Assembly: GCA_964530695.1 (NCBI GenBank) | Contig: CAZGYQ010000113.1 | Location: 1-8,114, forward strand | Direction of reading: 5' to 3' | DNA length: 8,114 nucleotides | Source of the DNA: VFBF01 sp964530695 | GTDB lineage: Bacteria > Pseudomonadota > Alphaproteobacteria > Caulobacterales > Aquidulcibacteraceae | Part shown: in pieces, positions 5,880 through 8,114 of the stretch | Layout of the letters: each line of letters starts with the position of its first letter | Position numbering within the stretch: position 1 is the first letter of the stretch | The notes under the pieces: model-generated | What the model saw: only the letters and a program-made list of their open reading frames with translations | The model's database searches: none | What the model was told of the DNA's origin: nothing | Made by a program: the position numbers and the translations under genes

Positions 5880-6374
5880 TCATGACGTGTCTGCGCCTTC
5901 GGCCGCGGACGCGCGTGCGGTGCAGGAGAAGATCACCGCAGGCGGCGCGACGGCGACGAGGCCGCCGGTCGAGACTTGTTTTGGCACGCGCGCGATGGCC
6001 CGCCGAACGATACGCTCGAAATCATCGAGCACACGCCGAATGTCTTTCAGCGTCTTCAACTTGAGTCCGCGCGTGTAGATGCGCTGCACGCGCATGGTTC
6101 GACACACATAGCGAAACCCTGCACGCGCAGAAGGCGGCCGCATCCATCGCGATTTGCGCTTCTGGAACCTCATTCGCGCGACCATCGCCATGAAGACGAG
6201 TTCGCGCGCCTCGCGGCGCGCTTCAATTATGTCGTGCTGCAACGCGATCCGCGCGTTTCGATCCCCGAACGTCATCACCCACCAGGCGATGAGATCCACC
6301 ACCCAGAGCCGCAAGGCTCTGGCGGCGGCGGTGATCCTCGCGATGTGATGTTGAAGGGGTCGGTGGATCTGCAT
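5880..6374 (-). CDS. Arginine-rich hypothetical protein, 164 aa
   Basis: I cannot name this family with confidence. The frame gives a basic protein (many Arg/Lys) with one short hydrophobic, Trp-rich stretch RLWVVDLIAWWVMTFGDR (residues 22-39). A helical, charged middle (IIEARREARELVFMAMVARM) follows, then PPSARAGFRYVCR (80-92), a predicted amphipathic helix LKTLKDIRRVLDDFERIVRRAIARV (105-130), and a Pro/Ala/Ser-rich tail. The ordered alternation of helices and the consistent composition argue for a real gene; it resembles hypothetical proteins of related alphaproteobacteria, but that is an impression. The start is uncertain: the ATG at 6374 is preferred because sequence further upstream runs into repeat DNA, but no strong ribosome binding site precedes it. 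Another ATG lies at 6416. It is alone between two repeat blocks. Confidence 0.55.
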   Translation of the reverse strand: MQIHRPLQHHIARITAAARALRLWVVDLIAWWVMTFGDRNARIALQHDIIEARREARELVFMAMVARMRFQKRKSRWMRPPSARAGFRYVCRTMRVQRIYTRGLKLKTLKDIRRVLDDFERIVRRAIARVPKQVSTGGLVAVAPPAVIFSCTARASAAEGADTS

Positions 6375-6454
6375 GGGGAACGTCCGGGCTCCGTCTCCGG
6401 TGAATGACGGAGACATGATCCCACGGCCCGGAACCCGGTCGGACAGATTTATTT

Positions 6455-6647
6455 CAGTCCCACACATTTTCACCCGTTCCCGGATCGCCGCGACGCGGCG
6501 AGTCCGGGATCCATTGTCGCCAGGGTTGATGGAAAAGCACTGTCGTTCATGGCTTTTCGATAAGCGCGGCGCGTATGGGCCCCGGACTCGCCGCGGCGCG
6601 GCGATCCGGGGCAAGGTGGAATCTATCCCCGCAATTCTGTGGGACTG
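6455..6647. repeat. Nested inverted-repeat element (MITE- or REP-like)
   Basis: The inner arms at 6479-6508 and 6581-6610 are reverse complements at 29 of 30 positions. Each arm is also palindromic in its centre (cgccgcgacgcggcg type). Between them a weaker pair (gaaaagc/gcttttc) makes a further stem, and outside them cagtcccaca (6455-6464) is matched by tgtgggactg (6638-6647). The nested symmetry over about 190 bases indicates one element rather than separate hairpins. No coding capacity is evident. Similar palindromes with GGCGAGTCCGGG cores are, as I recall, frequent between genes in alphaproteobacteria. Confidence 0.75.
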
Positions 6648-6666
6648 AGCGGAATCTATTCCCGCA
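6618..6666 (+). repeat. Two direct copies of a 16-base sequence
   Basis: ggaatctatccccgca (6618-6633) and ggaatctattcccgca (6651-6666) match at 15 of 16 positions with a 33-base period. The second starts with an almost symmetric GGAATctATTCC. They flank the right end (tgtgggactg) of the nested inverted-repeat element, so they could be a duplicated target site or part of the repeat itself. Confidence 0.6.
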
Positions 6667-6673
6667 TTTTCAA

Positions 6674-6817
6674 CCCTCGCCCGCTTGCGGGAGAGGGTGG
6701 ACGCGAAGCGGCCGGGTGAGGGCCCGGCGGCGCAGAACGAATCTCATTCTGCGAGACTGTCCCCTCACCCTGACCTCGCTTGCGCTCAGCCATCCCTCTC
6801 CCGCCTGCGGGCGAGGG
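6674..6817. repeat. Palindromic intergenic repeat after the thiolase gene
   Basis: Two hairpins at 6674-6697 and 6794-6817 (cores ccctcgcccgc and its inverse) lie in opposite orientation. Inside them are gggtgaggg (6715-6723) against cccctcaccc (6761-6770), and in the centre cgcagaa/ttctgcg (6731-6737 and 6747-6753). The whole block folds on itself. It begins ten bases after the thiolase stop on the minus strand, so it may help end that transcript. The ccctctcccgc...gcgggagaggg pattern with gggtgaggg is, to my knowledge, a widespread intergenic repeat in alphaproteobacteria. Confidence 0.78.
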
Positions 6818-6826
6818 AAATCAACA

Positions 6827-8029
6827 TCACGCCCCCTGCTGGCCGATGATCGCCACCGAGCACACGTTCGTCGACGGCGAGCCGCCGAGATTGTGCGTGA
6901 GGCCGAGTTTCGGGTTCGCAAGCTGGCGGTCTCCCGAGCGACCTTTGAGCTGGAGGTACATCTCGTAGAGCATCCGCAGGCCGCTGGCGCCGATCGGGTG
7001 GCCGAAGCACTTCAGGCCGCCGTCGATCTGGCACGGCACCTTGCCGTCGGCGTCGTAGAAGCCGTTGAGCACGTCGCTCCAGCCCTTGCCTTCCTCGGAG
7101 ATGAACAGGTCTTCCATCGTCACGAGCTCGGTGATCGAGAAGCAGTCGTGCACCTCAATCATCGAGATCTGCTCGCGCGGTTTTTCAACGCCCGCTTCCT
7201 TGTAGGCTTTCTTCGCCGCGATCCGTGCGGTGTGGAAATAGCTGCCGTCCCAGGAATTGTGCTGGCTTTCCAGGCCGTTCGACACCGACAGCTGCAACGC
7301 CTTCACGGTGACGAGATCCTTGTGGCCGAGGGAGGCCGCGATCTCGGGCGTGGTGACGATGGCGGCGGCCGCGCCGTCCGACACGCCGCAGCAGTCGAAG
7401 AGGCCCAGCGGTTCGGCGATCATCGGCGCGTTGATGACCGTCTCCTCGGTTACGATGTTGCGCAGGTGCGCCTTCGGATTTTTCGAGCCGTTGGCGTGGC
7501 TCTTCACCGAGACGTGCGCGATGGCGCGCTTGAGGTCTTCCTTCGACACGCCGTGCTTGCTGCGATAGGCGCTGGCGAGCTGCGCGAAGTTGCCGGGCGC
7601 GGACCCATTGGGAGACGTTTGCGGGATGAGCGTGCCCATGTTGCCGACGGGAAGCCCGCCGTAGCCGGTGTCCTTCAGCTTCTCGACGCCCACCGCAATG
7701 GCGATGTCGGCGGCGCCGGCGGCGACCGCATAGACCGCGCCACGGAATGCTTCAGAGCCCGACGCGCAGAAATTTTCAACGCGCGTCACCGCGATGTTCG
7801 GCAATCTGAGTGCAAGAGACATCGGCGTGCCGCCCTTGCCGGTGCCGATCTCGTCGATGTGCGTGGAGAACCACGCCGCGTCGAGCTGGCTCGGCTCGAT
7901 GCCGGCCTCGCCCATGGCTTCGAGATAGGCTTCGACCATCAGGTCGTCGGGACCGGCGTCCCAGCGCTCGCCGAACTTCGAGCAGCCCATGCCGATGATC
8001 GCGACCTTGTCCCGGATGCCTGCGGCCAT
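6827..8029 (-). CDS. SCP2-type thiolase / acetyl-CoA acetyltransferase
   Basis: A 400-residue thiolase-fold enzyme of the SCP2/SCPx-like acetyl-CoA acetyltransferase group, which cleaves 3-ketoacyl-CoA with CoA (or runs the reverse condensation). The nucleophile lies in VENFCASGSEAF (Cys88). The family HDCFSITE (His294 onward), GGLKCFGHPIGASG (His344 in GHP) and HNLGGSP (379-385) are in the expected order. The length is normal for SCP2-type thiolases lacking the sterol carrier domain. The ATG at 8029 is preferred over the one at 8071 because AGGAG lies seven bases upstream and DKVAIIGMG begins the family core; the longer N-terminus overlaps repeat-like DNA. These thiolases often sit beside a DUF35 OB-fold protein; none is in view. 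With the dehydrogenase at 4426 it could supply consecutive beta-oxidation steps, though they are not in one operon. Confidence 0.95.
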   Translation of the reverse strand: MAAGIRDKVAIIGMGCSKFGERWDAGPDDLMVEAYLEAMGEAGIEPSQLDAAWFSTHIDEIGTGKGGTPMSLALRLPNIAVTRVENFCASGSEAFRGAVYAVAAGAADIAIAVGVEKLKDTGYGGLPVGNMGTLIPQTSPNGSAPGNFAQLASAYRSKHGVSKEDLKRAIAHVSVKSHANGSKNPKAHLRNIVTEETVINAPMIAEPLGLFDCCGVSDGAAAAIVTTPEIAASLGHKDLVTVKALQLSVSNGLESQHNSWDGSYFHTARIAAKKAYKEAGVEKPREQISMIEVHDCFSITELVTMEDLFISEEGKGWSDVLNGFYDADGKVPCQIDGGLKCFGHPIGASGLRMLYEMYLQLKGRSGDRQLANPKLGLTHNLGGSPSTNVCSVAIIGQQGA

Positions 8030-8070
8030 GTCGGTTCTCCTATTCCTGCAACCACGCTGCGAGGCGAACA

Positions 8071-8114
8071 TTCGCCCCCTCAGTCCGCTTCGCGGACAGC
8101 TCCCCCGCGAACGG
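8071..8114. repeat. Partial intergenic repeat at the window edge
   Basis: A short hairpin gtccgc-ttc-gcggac at 8083-8097 is followed by agctcccccgcgaacgg, which resembles the left half of a common alphaproteobacterial intergenic palindrome whose other half (a ggggga-type arm) would lie beyond the window. The 5' flank of the thiolase gene (8030-8070) shows no other clear signal besides the ribosome binding site. Confidence 0.45.

Noticed and set aside
5758..6826. CRISPR-like array in the repeat-rich region
   Set aside because: The repeats are palindromic pairs of different families, not regularly spaced direct repeats with unique spacers; no cas gene is present.

Overview
The window reads as chromosomal DNA from a GC-rich alphaproteobacterium. 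The gene families (an HSD10-type 3-hydroxyacyl-CoA dehydrogenase ending in LDGAIRMAPR, an SCP2-type thiolase, a PaaI-type thioesterase, a YhhN membrane protein), the codon use and the intergenic palindromic repeats fit Caulobacterales/Hyphomonadaceae-like or neighbouring orders. That placement is an impression from family resemblance; no marker gene such as rRNA is present.

Layout. 1-772 has no convincing gene. It holds a pair of inverted GC-rich palindromes (116-223), a doubtful small membrane or lipoprotein ORF with a textbook ribosome binding site (130-474, minus), and a possible transposase-like remnant near 545-628. 773-1986 (minus) is a two-gene operon: a START-like SRPBCC protein followed, with a 4-base ATGA overlap, by an ECF-type sigma factor with a cysteine-bearing C-terminal extension. 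2138-2605 (minus) is a PaaI-family hotdog thioesterase. It diverges from an EamA/DMT-family exporter (2724-3662, plus), whose 3' end overlaps that of a convergent YhhN/TMEM86-family protein (3631-4278, minus). 4426-5757 (plus) is a two-gene operon of an SDR 3-hydroxyacyl-CoA dehydrogenase and a DUF1993 protein. 5880-6374 (minus) is a small, arginine-rich hypothetical protein. 6827-8029 (minus) is an SCP2-type thiolase.

The 5758-6826 stretch is dense in repeats. It carries a second copy of the palindrome pair seen at 116-223 (in opposite orientation), a nested inverted-repeat element with near-perfect 30-base arms, and a third palindromic family just after the thiolase stop. A fourth, partial repeat is cut by the right edge of the window. 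These look like REP/BIME- or MITE-type dispersed elements lying between genes, and some may act as transcription terminators.

Functionally, the dehydrogenase, thiolase and thioesterase all act on acyl-CoA type substrates, so the area looks like ordinary fatty-acid or branched-chain acyl-CoA metabolism with transport and membrane-lipid genes between. The least ordinary gene arrangement is the sigma factor operon: there is no membrane anti-sigma factor, and its translational partner is a soluble START-fold protein of the kind that can bind hydrophobic ligands. I found no CRISPR array, intact insertion sequence, phage gene, toxin-antitoxin pair or RNA gene.
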